A stretch of 64,000 nucleotides of DNA, taken from contig CAVQUX010000025.1 in the NCBI GenBank assembly GCA_963716925.1, forward strand, positions 496,001 through 560,000, written 5' to 3'. Position numbers and translations under genes: made by a program. Source of the DNA: DAISKN01 sp963716925. Its GTDB lineage: Bacteria > Acidobacteriota > Vicinamibacteria > Marinacidobacterales > SMYC01. The notes under the pieces were generated by a model. The model did no database searches, had not been told where the DNA came from, and saw only the letters and a program-made list of their open reading frames with translations. Shown in pieces: positions 50,434 to 59,260 of the stretch. How positions within the stretch are numbered: position 1 is the first letter of the stretch; each line of letters starts with the position of its first letter.

Positions 50434-52674
50434 TCACGAGGCGCGGACTACCGCGCCAATCTCCTGGGCAAGGCGGTCGAGCGGGAACGCCCCTTTCTGG
50501 AGGACCTTCTGCACGTGGCCGTTGAGGCGCAGCCGATCCTCGTCGGTGAGGTCTTTCGCCGTCACCACGATGGTGGTGATACCGCGGAAGGAGTCGCTCT
50601 TTCTCAGGTCTTCGATGAACTCGAAGCCGTCCTTCTCAGGCATCATCAGGTCGAGAACGATGATCTTCGGCTTCAGCTGGGCCATGCGCTGGAGGCCGAC
50701 GCGGCCGTTCTCCGCCTCGAAGACCTTGTAGCCCGCCTTCTCCAGGGTGCGCCGGATGATCTCCCGCGTCGCCGCGTCGTCCTCGACCACCAGAACCGGT
50801 CCCGCGGACTTCCCCTCCCGGTGCTTCTCGAGCACGGTCACGAGCCTTTCGGCGTCGATGGGCTTCGTCAGGTAATCGGCCGCGCCGAGGGCGAAGCCCA
50901 TCTCCTTTCGATCCTCGATCGAGATCATGATGACCGGGATCTCCTGGAGATCCTTGTCGGCTTTGAGCTTCGCCAGCACCGTCCATCCGTCCATTCCCGG
51001 CATGAGGGCGTCGAGGGTGATGGCGCGGGGCCGTAGCTCGCGCGCGAGCCTCAGCCCCTCGTCGCCGCCGGACGCGGCGACGACGCTGAATCCTTCCTTG
51101 CTCAGCATCCGCGACAGCAGATCGCGGGCGTTGGTCTCGTCGTCGATGACCAGAACCGTGCCTTTGCCGTTCGCGCTCGTGGCAGGCTGTCGGCCCTCCT
51201 TGGGCTTCCCGGCCTTGGGCGCCGCCTCCGGATCTCTTCCGGCGTCCGCGGGGAGACGCACGGTGAAGACCGTCCCCTTCCCGTACTCGCTCTTCACGTC
51301 GACGTCGCCGCCCGAGAGCTGGCAGAACTTCCGGCAGATGACGAGCCCGAGACCGGTCCCGCCGTACTTCCGGCTGGTGGTGGTGTCCGCCTGCTGGAAG
51401 GCCTGGAAGAGCTTTCCCGTCTGTTCCGGGGTCATGCCGATCCCGGTGTCGCGCACCCGGAACTGGATCCAGTCCCGGCCCTGGACCTGCCTTCGGTCCA
51501 CTTCGAGAGTGATGGTGCCGTTCTCCGTGAACTTGCAGGCGTTGCTCAAGAGGTTGAAGAGGATCTGCCGCAGGCGGGTGACGTCTCCGAGCATGTTGCC
51601 CACCGCCGCCGGGCACTTCACCTCGAAGGCGTTGGCGTTGCGCTCGACCAGGGGAACGACCGTCGTCGAAACGTCGTTCACCAGCTCCACGATGTCGACG
51701 TTCTCGATGACCAGCTCCAGCTTCCCCGCCTCGACCTTGGAGAGGTCGAGGACGTCGTTGATGAGCGCCAGGAGGTGCTTTCCCGCGGCGTGGATCTTCC
51801 GGAGGTCGGGGATGAAGTCCTCCTGCCCCACGTCCTCGGCGTCTTCCTGGAGCATCTCGCTGTAGCCGATGATGGCGTTCAGTGGAGTCCTGAGCTCGTG
51901 GCTCATGTTCGCCAGGAAATGGCTCTTCGCCTTGTTGGCGCTCTCCGCGTCCTCCTTGGCGACCGTGAGCTCGACGTCCCGCGCCTGGATCTGGGACAGC
52001 ATCTCGTTGAAGGCATCGACCAGGACCCCGATCTCGTCGTTGGCGTATTTCTTGGCTCTCACCGAGAAGTCGCGGCGTCCCGAGACCGTGCGCGCCACCC
52101 GGTCGAGATCGACGATGGGCCTCGAGACGACTCGCTGCGCGAGGGACGACAGGATGAAGCCGACGACGAAGAGACTCGGGAGCAGGACCGCGAGGATGGT
52201 CGCGTAGTCCCGGACGCGGGCCCGGATCTCTTCGGTATCCGATTCGAGGTAGATCGTCCCGACGGTGTTCTGGTTGAACGTCACGGGCTCGAACAGCAGG
52301 AGCCGGTCGCCCTCGAACCGGTGCCCTTTCCCCGATACCGAGGGAGGAGATCCCGGGCTCTCGCCGTCCCGGGCGTACTGGGCGAACCCCTGGCCCTCGG
52401 GGTTCAGGAGGTAGGCGCGCACGATCCGCGGCCGCGCTCTCAGCGCCTGCATCAGCTTCTCGCCGGTGTCGCGGTCGTTGAACACCATCGCCGTCGAGGC
52501 GTTCACCTGGATCATCTCCCCGAGGCCGACGAGGTCCGAGACCATCTTCTCGCGGAAGGTGACGTAGTCGTAGGCGAGAAACCCCGCGCTCGCGAGCACC
52601 AGCACTACCCCGCTCGTGAGCATGAGGACGAGCATCAGCTTTCGCTGAATGGAGAAGTCGCGGAACCTCTTCAC
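50434..52674 (-). CDS. Hybrid sensor histidine kinase with two receiver domains
   Basis: 746-residue membrane sensor. The N-terminus has one membrane helix (LMLVLMLTSGVVLVLASAGF), a periplasmic sensor of about 130 residues resembling CHASE8, a second helix (ATILAVLLPSLFVVGFIL) and a HAMP-like region. The phospho-acceptor His is in NMSHELRTPLNAIIGYSE, with N and G boxes (NLLSNACKFTENG, FRVRDTGIGM, YGGTGLGLVICR). Two receivers follow (LVIDDETNARDLL..LDALMPGMDG; LVVEDDAATREII..LDLMMPEKDG). The GTG start overlaps the cytochrome stop by GTGA. It likely passes phosphate to the receiver-kinase encoded downstream. Confidence 0.92.
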   Translation of the reverse strand: MKRFRDFSIQRKLMLVLMLTSGVVLVLASAGFLAYDYVTFREKMVSDLVGLGEMIQVNASTAMVFNDRDTGEKLMQALRARPRIVRAYLLNPEGQGFAQYARDGESPGSPPSVSGKGHRFEGDRLLLFEPVTFNQNTVGTIYLESDTEEIRARVRDYATILAVLLPSLFVVGFILSSLAQRVVSRPIVDLDRVARTVSGRRDFSVRAKKYANDEIGVLVDAFNEMLSQIQARDVELTVAKEDAESANKAKSHFLANMSHELRTPLNAIIGYSEMLQEDAEDVGQEDFIPDLRKIHAAGKHLLALINDVLDLSKVEAGKLELVIENVDIVELVNDVSTTVVPLVERNANAFEVKCPAAVGNMLGDVTRLRQILFNLLSNACKFTENGTITLEVDRRQVQGRDWIQFRVRDTGIGMTPEQTGKLFQAFQQADTTTSRKYGGTGLGLVICRKFCQLSGGDVDVKSEYGKGTVFTVRLPADAGRDPEAAPKAGKPKEGRQPATSANGKGTVLVIDDETNARDLLSRMLSKEGFSVVAASGGDEGLRLARELRPRAITLDALMPGMDGWTVLAKLKADKDLQEIPVIMISIEDRKEMGFALGAADYLTKPIDAERLVTVLEKHREGKSAGPVLVVEDDAATREIIRRTLEKAGYKVFEAENGRVGLQRMAQLKPKIIVLDLMMPEKDGFEFIEDLRKSDSFRGITTIVVTAKDLTDEDRLRLNGHVQKVLQKGAFPLDRLAQEIGAVVRAS

Positions 52675-53651
52675 GGCGTCTCCGCGTCCTGATAAGCGGG
52701 AAGGAGCTTCCGCGCGGGCACCAGGTTCGGATTCGGGGCGACCTCGCGGAGGGCGGCGATCAGGGCGAGGAGATCGTCCTCGTGGAGGCCCATGGTCGCG
52801 CTCCACGGCATGACCCACAGAGAGTGTCCGGCCTTCGACCGGCCCTCCAGGAACACCCGCTTCAGGTCCTGGTCGGTGTAGGCTCCGATTCCGGACGCGG
52901 GATGAGAAGTGATGTTCGGCGAGTAGACGACGCCGAACGGTCCACGGAACGCGTTTCCGCCGGCGAGGTCCATTCCCTCGACGGGCTGCCCCCTCTCCAT
53001 CGGCGTGTGGCAGTCGACGCATCCCATCACTTTCAGAAGGAGCTTCCCCCTCGCCAGAGGCTCGTCCGGCCACGCCGGAGGCGAGGCCTCGAGAGGCCGG
53101 GGGGCGAGACGGACGAACATCGAGACCGGGAAGTCGATGGAGCTCGGCGGGAGCGCCTTTCGAATCGGAGAGACGGAGCGAAGGTAGGCGATGACCGCGA
53201 GGGTGTCGTCGTCCGTCAGGTGCCGGAACTGGCCGTAGTTCATCATCGGGAAGAGCGGCCGCCCGTCGCGGGAGACGCCCTCGCGGATCGCTCGGGCGAT
53301 CTCGCCGTCGGTCCAGGCCCCGAGGCCGGTGTCCCGGTCGGGGGTGAGGTTCGAGGCCACCAGCTTTCCCGGGAGCATCTCCGGTACGACGGGAAACTCG
53401 CGTCCCGAAAGAAGCTCCCCTTCGACGATGAAATCCCCGGGTCGCTCCTCGTCGATGGGCGAGTGGCAGGGGACGCAGCCGAGCACGTGGTGCGCGAGGT
53501 AGCGTCCCCGCTCGACGGCTTCCGGGGAGGCGGCCGCCTGGAAGTTCGGGGCCGCGCGGGCCTTCGGGTGAAGGACGTAGAAGTTCACGAGACCCGCCGC
53601 CGCGAGAAGGAGCGCCGCGATACCGACGAGTCCAAGGATCTTCCTGACCAA
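52671..53651 (-). CDS. Membrane-anchored dihaem cytochrome c
   Basis: 326-residue protein with an N-terminal uncleaved-looking helix (ILGLVGIAALLLAAAGLVNF) and two haem-c sites, CVPCH near residue 60 and CVDCH near residue 210. The stretches NLTPDRDTGLGAWTDGEIAR and YSPNITSHPASGIGAYTDQD are the repeat pattern of dehydrogenase-associated cytochromes of the alcohol/aldehyde oxidase type. Met ligands are offered by LFPMMNYGQF and LWVMPWSATMG. It sits between a lipoprotein cytochrome and the hybrid kinase, overlapping the latter by 4 bp, so electron flow and signalling appear linked. Confidence 0.88.
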   Translation of the reverse strand: MVRKILGLVGIAALLLAAAGLVNFYVLHPKARAAPNFQAAASPEAVERGRYLAHHVLGCVPCHSPIDEERPGDFIVEGELLSGREFPVVPEMLPGKLVASNLTPDRDTGLGAWTDGEIARAIREGVSRDGRPLFPMMNYGQFRHLTDDDTLAVIAYLRSVSPIRKALPPSSIDFPVSMFVRLAPRPLEASPPAWPDEPLARGKLLLKVMGCVDCHTPMERGQPVEGMDLAGGNAFRGPFGVVYSPNITSHPASGIGAYTDQDLKRVFLEGRSKAGHSLWVMPWSATMGLHEDDLLALIAALREVAPNPNLVPARKLLPAYQDAETP

Positions 53652-53652
53652 C

Positions 53653-54009
53653 TCAGCGACTCCCGCCGAACGACCGCACGACCTCGGCCACGGCCTCGAT
53701 CTCTTCCGGGCTCAAGACTCCCTCGAACGAAGGCATCGGTCCCTTTCCGGCGCGCACGACGTCGGCAATCTGAGACGCCGAGCGTGATTCCTGCCAGACG
53801 GCGTCGGTGAAATCCCGGGGGACCGCCCCTTCCACGGTCGCGGAGCCGCCCTGGCCCCGCTCACCGTGGCAGCGGGCGCAGGCTCTCTGATAGGTGTCGG
53901 AGGCGTTCACCGTGCTTCGTTCTCGACGCGCGCAACCCGTGCTCGTTGCGAACAGAATTCCGACGGAGACGGCGGCGATCGCCGTCGCTTTCAATCCAAA
54001 GCGGCGCAC
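53653..54009 (-). CDS. Small monohaem cytochrome c lipoprotein
   Basis: 118-residue exported protein. The signal AVSVGILFATSTGC ends in a lipobox cysteine, so it is likely membrane-anchored. The haem site is CARCH near residue 44 (YQRACARCHGERGQGG), and the Met ligand is in GPMPSFEGVLSPEEIEAVAE, as in class I cytochromes. It is the first gene of the seven-gene operon, one base ahead of the dihaem cytochrome, and begins about 75 nt after the candidate promoter. Confidence 0.88.
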   Translation of the reverse strand: MRRFGLKATAIAAVSVGILFATSTGCARRERSTVNASDTYQRACARCHGERGQGGSATVEGAVPRDFTDAVWQESRSASQIADVVRAGKGPMPSFEGVLSPEEIEAVAEVVRSFGGSR

Positions 54010-54088
54010 TCACTCCCCCCCCGATTTGCGCGAGCGCGCCCCGACCGGAGTTCAGAAATGCGTCAGCGGCTCAGTTGTTCGTATGGAT

Positions 54089-54119
54089 CTATTAGGAAGG
54101 AGGGATTCGGTTTTGTCAA
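54089..54119 (-). promoter_or_regulatory. Sigma70-like promoter for the cytochrome-kinase-receptor operon
   Basis: On the minus strand, TTGACA (54119-54114) is followed after 19 bp by TAATAG (54094-54089), or after 18 bp by CTAATA. The -35 box is perfect and the stretch is AT-rich for this genome. It lies about 80 bp upstream of the first cytochrome ATG and overlaps the last bases of the preceding aminotransferase gene. Confidence 0.45.
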
Positions 54120-55231
54120 GATACGGCGGCCACGGTTCCCGACAGGATTTCTGCGGCCTTCTCGTATCCGTCCGCGCAAGCGCCGAAGCCCAGGCGGAAA
54201 TGCGACGGGAAGCCGAAGCAATCCCCGGGAACCAGGAGAACCCCCTTGGCCGCCGCCGCCTCGCAGAACGGGCGCGCGTTCCCGCCTTCGACGAGCCAGG
54301 GGAACGCGGTCATCCCGCCCTCGGGGCGAACCCAGCCCAGGATCTCCCGATGCTCGTGGAACAACCGGTCGAGGATGGTCAGGTTCGCGGCCACGACCTC
54401 GCGCGCGCGGTCGAAGATCTTCGCACGGTTCCGCACGGCGACTTCGGCGAGGAGCTCGCCGGGAAAGTTATTCGAGATGCTGAAGTGAGCGCGGGCGTTC
54501 CAGTACTCCTCGCGGCGCTTCGGGTCGCGCTCGAGGATCCAGCCGACGCGGATGCCGCTCAGGCTGAACGCCTTGGAGAAGTCGCCGAGGATCGTGGCCC
54601 GGGTGTACTCGCCCGCGGAGCGCGGGGCGCTCCCCCGGTAAATCGGATGGTACACCTCGTCGACCACGAGCTGTGCTCCCCGCTTCGACGTCACCTCCTC
54701 GAGAGCGCGGATGTCGGACTCGGGAATCACGGCGCCGGTCGGGTTGTGCGGCGAGTTGACGAGGACGATCTTCGTGCGGTCGTCGACCAACGAGGCGACT
54801 CGTTCCACGTCCAGGCGGAATCCCTGTCGGGCGTCGAGAGCGTATCGACGCACTTCGAGGCCGAAGGACTCCGGAATCGAGAGAAACGGAGGGAACGCGG
54901 GGTACGGAAGCACCACGTTGGCTCCGGGCTCGGCGGCGAGAAAGAACAGGACCAGGAGCGCTTCCGCCGCTCCGGTGAGGACCTGGATCTCGTCGGCCTT
55001 CGCCCCGTACATGGAGGCGAGCGCGCTTCGCAGCGCTTCCGTGCCGTGGCCGGGTTGATACGAGAGCGACGTCTTGAGGAGCTTCTCGTTCTCCTCCGCG
55101 GTCATGAGGCGGCGCAGATCATCGAGCGTCCAACCGGGTCCGGTGCTGGCGGCGAGGTTGTACCGGAGCTTCTTTCCTTGGCCTTCGTAGCGCTCGAGCC
55201 ACTCGTCGAGAAGGAACGTTCGAAGCTTCAT
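54116..55231 (-). CDS. PLP-dependent class I/II aminotransferase
   Basis: 371-residue cytosolic enzyme without a signal peptide. Family features are SYQPGHGTEALRSALASMYG, VVLPYPAFPPFLSIPESFGL, the NSPHNPTGAVIP motif, VVDEVYHPIY with the pyridine-nitrogen Asp, and the PLP lysine in GDFSKAFSLSGIRVGW. The C-terminal arginine that binds the substrate carboxylate is likely in SHFRLGFGACADGYEKA. Substrate specificity (aromatic, aspartate or other) cannot be read. The ATG at 55231 has an AGGAGGC upstream. It is transcribed in the same direction as the sensory operon, whose promoter lies in its last bases. Confidence 0.85.
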   Translation of the reverse strand: MKLRTFLLDEWLERYEGQGKKLRYNLAASTGPGWTLDDLRRLMTAEENEKLLKTSLSYQPGHGTEALRSALASMYGAKADEIQVLTGAAEALLVLFFLAAEPGANVVLPYPAFPPFLSIPESFGLEVRRYALDARQGFRLDVERVASLVDDRTKIVLVNSPHNPTGAVIPESDIRALEEVTSKRGAQLVVDEVYHPIYRGSAPRSAGEYTRATILGDFSKAFSLSGIRVGWILERDPKRREEYWNARAHFSISNNFPGELLAEVAVRNRAKIFDRAREVVAANLTILDRLFHEHREILGWVRPEGGMTAFPWLVEGGNARPFCEAAAAKGVLLVPGDCFGFPSHFRLGFGACADGYEKAAEILSGTVAAVS

Positions 55232-55293
55232 GTCGGCCTCCTGACGAGGACTCTAGTACAGGCCGGCGCCGAGCCCCGCATGTAACGGGACAA

Positions 55294-56673
55294 TCAGGAC
55301 CCGTAGCTTCTCGCCATGGCTTCGAGCCTCTTTTCGATCTCTTCGCGCGAGACGTACCTGCCCCGGGCCATGACTCCCGAGATTCGAGAGACGTTGCCCA
55401 CGTCTTCGAGGGGATTGCCGTCCACGAGAATCAGGTCCGCGCTCTCTCCGACCGAGATCGTGCCGAAATTCTCCCCGAAATAGTCGCCGACCACGCGGGT
55501 GCCCGACGAGAGAACATCGTAGGGAGACATTCCGGAATCCACGTAGAACCGCATCTCCCGGTGGATGGAGAACCCGGGAACGCTGAAGATCTGGGGCGAG
55601 TCGGTGCCGAGGAGGATACGCACGCCGCCCTGGTAGAGAGCGATGAGGATCCGGCGGCGGAGCTCGGCGAGACGCCGGAGCATCTCGGGATCGCTCGACG
55701 AAACCCGCTCGTCCACCGCCTGGACCCAGCGCTCCACCATGTCCTTCGGCATGTAGCGGACCTCGGTGCGCTCCGCGAGGAGATCGGCGCTCGGTCGCGT
55801 GGCGTAGATGCCGCTCTCCCAGAGGACCATCGTGGGGACTACGGAAGCGTCGGCGTCGAGCGTGGCCTGGACCACCTGCGGCATCCGCGACTCGTCGATC
55901 CGGGAGAGGAGCTGTTCGGCTCCGAGAAGTCCCGGGGCATCCGAAGGCGCCTGACCCTCCGGAACGAGGGCCTCGACGTAGTTGTCCAGATGGTCGATCG
56001 TCGTCTGTCCCGCCGAAAGAGCGTGGAACAGACCGACGGTATCGGAGACATGACCGCCAAACGGTATGCCGATCTCCTTCGCCGTCGCCGCGATGGCATC
56101 GTAGACCTCGGGGGAGAGGTCTTCGTGGACCTTGAGCAAATCGAACCCCGCGGCCTTGTATTCCCGCACCAGGCGCTCTCCGTCCTCGACCGTCGTGACG
56201 CTTCCGCCCGACATCGAGGGGCTTCCGAGGACGAGCCTCGGACCTACGAGCTCGCCGCTCTCGATGCGCGCTCGGAGCGGGATCTGGGAGATGTGTCCCT
56301 GCATCCCGCGAACGGTAGTGACGCCGTTCGCGACGTAGAGGAAGAGGACGTTCTCGGTGACCGCCGCGGGGAGGTCGGGATTCGGGAGATGACCGTGCAT
56401 CTCGGCGAGCCCGGGCATCAGGTACTTGCCGGCTCCATCGATTCGGGTGGCGCCTTCCGGAACCTCCACCTCGCCGGCCGGCCCCAACGCGGCGACGTGT
56501 CCGTTCTCGACGAGCACGGTCTGGTTCTCCAGGAGGCGTTCGCGGTCCATGGGAACCACGTTCACCCCGACGAAGGCGGTGACGGATTGGGCCGCGTCAT
56601 CGGTCGGCGCCTGCACCTCGGTGCAGGAGAGCGAGGCCAGCAGGATTGCGAAGGCAGCGCACTTTCTTCTCAT
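55294..56673 (-). CDS. Lipoprotein amidohydrolase
   Basis: 459-residue metal-dependent hydrolase. The signal CAAFAILLASLSC ends in a lipobox cysteine. Metal-binding and catalytic features are LAEMHGHLPNP near residue 93, DLLKVHEDLS, PFGGHVSDTVG, TIDHLDNYVEAL and the Asp of LLGTDSPQIFS near residue 372, with the C-terminal GESADLILVDGNPL. It resembles exported cyclic-dipeptide or prolidase-like hydrolases. The ATG overlaps the stop of the upstream cyclase gene by ATGA, so two exported hydrolases are made together, suggesting consecutive steps on an imported or extracellular amide. Confidence 0.85.
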   Translation of the reverse strand: MRRKCAAFAILLASLSCTEVQAPTDDAAQSVTAFVGVNVVPMDRERLLENQTVLVENGHVAALGPAGEVEVPEGATRIDGAGKYLMPGLAEMHGHLPNPDLPAAVTENVLFLYVANGVTTVRGMQGHISQIPLRARIESGELVGPRLVLGSPSMSGGSVTTVEDGERLVREYKAAGFDLLKVHEDLSPEVYDAIAATAKEIGIPFGGHVSDTVGLFHALSAGQTTIDHLDNYVEALVPEGQAPSDAPGLLGAEQLLSRIDESRMPQVVQATLDADASVVPTMVLWESGIYATRPSADLLAERTEVRYMPKDMVERWVQAVDERVSSSDPEMLRRLAELRRRILIALYQGGVRILLGTDSPQIFSVPGFSIHREMRFYVDSGMSPYDVLSSGTRVVGDYFGENFGTISVGESADLILVDGNPLEDVGNVSRISGVMARGRYVSREEIEKRLEAMARSYGS

Positions 56674-57494
56674 GGGCGACCTCCTCCGGGCAACAGAGCG
56701 ACGATTCTCACCGGCCCCCCCGAGCCCTTGCCGATCTTCACCGGCAGCGCCACGATCCAGAAGTCCTTCTCGGGCAACTCCTCGGCCCGGGCGACGTTCT
56801 CGAGTCCAATGACGTTCTTCGCGGCAGCGACGCGATGGACTTTGAAGTCTTTCGAAGGACCGTGGTCGATGCTCGCGGTGTCGACGCCGAGAGCGCCGAC
56901 CTTTCGCTCCTCCACGAGATATCGCGCGGCCTCTTCCCCGTAGCCGGGAAAGTGAAGGTTCGAGGCGTCTCCCGGCGTGTCGTCCCCAAGGTAGGCTTTG
57001 GCACCTTCGGCCCAGCGGCGTCCCCAGCCCGTGCGGAGGATCACGATCGTTCCCTCGGCGACCGGTCCGTTTCGAGTCTCCCATTCGTGAACGGTCGTGA
57101 GATCGAGCAGAGCGTCCGGATCCTTGCTGGCGGCGTCCGACATGTCGATCACCACAGCGGGCGCGACGAGCTGCCGGATGGGCACTTCGCCCGCGGTTCT
57201 GCCCGTCTCCGAGAAATGAATGGGCGCGTCGAGGTGCGTTCCGCCGTGCTCGGGCGTGGAGAAGGAGTAGGCGGAGTAGAAGTACCCGCCCTCACTCGTG
57301 CCGCGGGCGAGCTCGGTCAGAAGGAAGCTCGTGGGCGACGTCGGCCAGTAAATCGTCGTCTCGTCGTAGGCGTAGGAGAGATCCACGAGCCGAGCCGTGG
57401 CGAGGTCGAATCCCATAGCGGGCGCCTCCGACTTCTCGGGCGGCGCGGCGCAGCCGACGGCGGCGAGGAACAGGCAAGGGAACGCTTTTTTCAT
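56670..57494 (-). CDS. Cyclase-family (kynurenine formamidase-like) lipoprotein, canonical motif
   Basis: 274-residue exported hydrolase. The signal AFPCLFLAAVGC carries a lipobox. The metal site is the canonical HGGTHLDAPIHF near residue 82, followed by VVIDMSDAASKDPDALLDLT and IVILRTGWGRRW. The segment LGVDTASIDHGPSKDFKVHR and the C-terminal FWIVALPVKIGKGSGGPVRI complete the family. It is coupled to the amidohydrolase downstream and divergent from the DppA-like gene, with a perfect hairpin between the two starts. The substrate may be an N-formyl or lactam compound, judged from the family only. Confidence 0.85.
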   Translation of the reverse strand: MKKAFPCLFLAAVGCAAPPEKSEAPAMGFDLATARLVDLSYAYDETTIYWPTSPTSFLLTELARGTSEGGYFYSAYSFSTPEHGGTHLDAPIHFSETGRTAGEVPIRQLVAPAVVIDMSDAASKDPDALLDLTTVHEWETRNGPVAEGTIVILRTGWGRRWAEGAKAYLGDDTPGDASNLHFPGYGEEAARYLVEERKVGALGVDTASIDHGPSKDFKVHRVAAAKNVIGLENVARAEELPEKDFWIVALPVKIGKGSGGPVRIVALLPGGGRP

Positions 57495-57540
57495 GAGGCG
57501 CACATTGCCGCAAGCGGCGGCTCGCGTCAACCCCGTTGAT

Positions 57541-57559
57541 CCACCGGGCCCCCCGGTGG
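57541..57559. promoter_or_regulatory. Perfect 8-bp hairpin between the divergent cyclase and DppA-like genes
   Basis: CCACCGGG and CCCGGTGG pair around a 3-nt loop. It ends 14 bp before the DppA-like ATG and lies 47 bp upstream of the cyclase ATG. It could be a shared operator, or, in the mRNA, a fold that hides the GGTGG near the start codon. No terminator-like T run follows. Confidence 0.4.
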
Positions 57560-57573
57560 TACATCTCCATGCC

Positions 57574-58449
57574 ATGAAATCCATCCTCGTTCTCGCGTTG
57601 TTCGTCTCCCGAACCGCCCTCGCTCAGGATCCGATTCGCGTCTTCATCTCCGTCGACATGGAGGGGATCGGCGGCATCGCCCACGGGGAGATGACCTCGG
57701 CCGAGGGGAGCGAGTACGAGCGCGGACGGGCGCTGATGGTGGCGGAGGTGAACGCCGCCATCGAGGGAGCCCGCGAGGCGGGCGCCACCGACTTTCTCGT
57801 CAATGACTCCCACGGGAGCATGCGGAACGTCAAAGTGGAAGATCTCCTCTCGCCCGCGAGGCTCATCACCAACAACTCCAAGCCGCTCGGAATGATGCAA
57901 GGGATCAGCTCGGATTTCGACGCCGTGTTCTTCATCGGCTACCACTCGATGGAAGGCGAGCCCGGCGTCATGGCCCATACCGGATCGGGTGGAGTCGTCG
58001 GCAGAATCCAGGTGGACGGCCGGCCGATGAGCGAAGGCGGCATGAACGCGCGGGCGGCGGGAAGCTTCGGGGTTCCCGTAGCCCTCGCGACCGGAGACGA
58101 GGACTTCGTAAAGGAGATCCGAACCCTGGTCGACTCCGACCTCGAGACGGTGGCGGTGAAGCGGACGATTCGCCTTCAGACCGCGGAGCTCCTCCATCCC
58201 GAGGAGTGCCGGCGACTCATCCGCGAGGGCGCCAAGCGCGCGATAGAGAGGCTCGGCTCTTTCCGGCCCACCCGTCCCGGCCGTCCGACGACGGTCGACA
58301 TCACCTACAAGAATCCCGACCTCGCCGACATCGCAGCCGTGGTCCCCACGGTCGAGCGCACGTCGAGATACTCGGTGCGGTTCCAATCGGACGATTACCT
58401 GAAGGCCTACCAGCTCATCCGGGTGCTGTACCGCAATCTATCGGAGTAG
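57574..58449 (+). CDS. Exported DppA-family (M55) D-aminopeptidase
   Basis: 291-residue zinc peptidase of family M55. The signal SILVLALFVSRTALA precedes RVFISVDMEGIGGIAHGEMT, whose Asp and Glu are metal ligands. Further ligands and active-site residues are in FLVNDSHGSMRN near residue 80, FFIGYHSMEG near residue 120 and GDEDFVKEI. DppA cleaves D-alanyl peptides in the cytosol; a signal peptide here points to the periplasm, where D-amino acid peptides come from the cell wall. It is divergent from the cyclase-amidohydrolase pair and may belong to the same scavenging function. Confidence 0.88.
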   Translation: MKSILVLALFVSRTALAQDPIRVFISVDMEGIGGIAHGEMTSAEGSEYERGRALMVAEVNAAIEGAREAGATDFLVNDSHGSMRNVKVEDLLSPARLITNNSKPLGMMQGISSDFDAVFFIGYHSMEGEPGVMAHTGSGGVVGRIQVDGRPMSEGGMNARAAGSFGVPVALATGDEDFVKEIRTLVDSDLETVAVKRTIRLQTAELLHPEECRRLIREGAKRAIERLGSFRPTRPGRPTTVDITYKNPDLADIAAVVPTVERTSRYSVRFQSDDYLKAYQLIRVLYRNLSE

Positions 58450-58452
58450 CCG

Positions 58453-59193
58453 CTACCGTGCTCTCGCCGGGTCGCATCGCCCGTTGCCATCGTCGAACCA
58501 ATCGCGAAGCAGCTCTACCACTCCCGGCTTCCCTTCCCCGATGAAGCGCTCGCGGCGGCGGCGGTACTCCTCGAGAACCGCCCTGGCCTCATCGAGAATC
58601 CTTCGATCGGCCTCGTTCTCCACGTGGCCCTTCGGCACCGCCCAGGCATAGGCACCCTCCGGCCGGGCGAAGGTCGGTATCGAGTAGAAGTCCCGCGCGA
58701 CCCTCTCCTCGGTTCTCTCCCTTGTGACCTCCGCCGCCGCGAAGTACTCGACCGCGTACTCCGGATACCCGTAGAGGTAGCCGTACCCTCGATAGCGGGC
58801 GAAGGTCTCGTCGTACTCCACCGCGAGCGTCACCTCGAGAGGATGGGCGGACGGCGTCACTCCGAAGGGGGCGAAGAACGGCGCGCGCTCCTCGAGAAGC
58901 CGCTCCAGCGCCGGGCGGTTCCAGACCGCTCCCTCCGCGTAAAGCCTCTCGCCGTGAGGCTCGCGGAAGCGGCGGACATCGGCGAAGAAGTAGTCGCCGC
59001 ACGTCCAGGAGCGGAGGGCCTGGCGCGTTCTCTCGATCTCCGAGAGGTCGAGGGTCTCGATCGGAACTCGAAACTCGACGAACCCCGACATCGGCTTGAG
59101 GTCCGTGGCGATGGTGTAGAGGGCCTCGTTGTCGAGAGCGCTCAGAAGGAGACTCTCCGACCGGGCGCGGACGTCCGGAGACAGCCGTTCCAC
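58453..59193 (-). CDS. Hypothetical protein, probably exported
   Basis: 246 residues from the GTG at 59193. No family is recognised. Notable stretches are YFFADVRRFREPHGERLY, RYRGYGYLYGYPEYAVEYF (tyrosine-rich) and RILDEARAVLEEYRRRRERF near the C-terminus. Upstream in the same frame lies a hydrophobic segment ending LLLAALPVLRQDC that looks like a signal peptide, but only a CTG is available there before an in-frame stop, so the true start is uncertain. It follows the MoxR gene on the same strand and may be part of that module. Confidence 0.6.
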   Translation of the reverse strand: MERLSPDVRARSESLLLSALDNEALYTIATDLKPMSGFVEFRVPIETLDLSEIERTRQALRSWTCGDYFFADVRRFREPHGERLYAEGAVWNRPALERLLEERAPFFAPFGVTPSAHPLEVTLAVEYDETFARYRGYGYLYGYPEYAVEYFAAAEVTRERTEERVARDFYSIPTFARPEGAYAWAVPKGHVENEADRRILDEARAVLEEYRRRRERFIGEGKPGVVELLRDWFDDGNGRCDPARAR

Positions 59194-59260
59194 GGGAAAG
59201 CAGTCCTGGCGAAGGACCGGCAGCGCAGCGAGGAGAAGCGCCGCGAAGCCCAGAGTGCTC

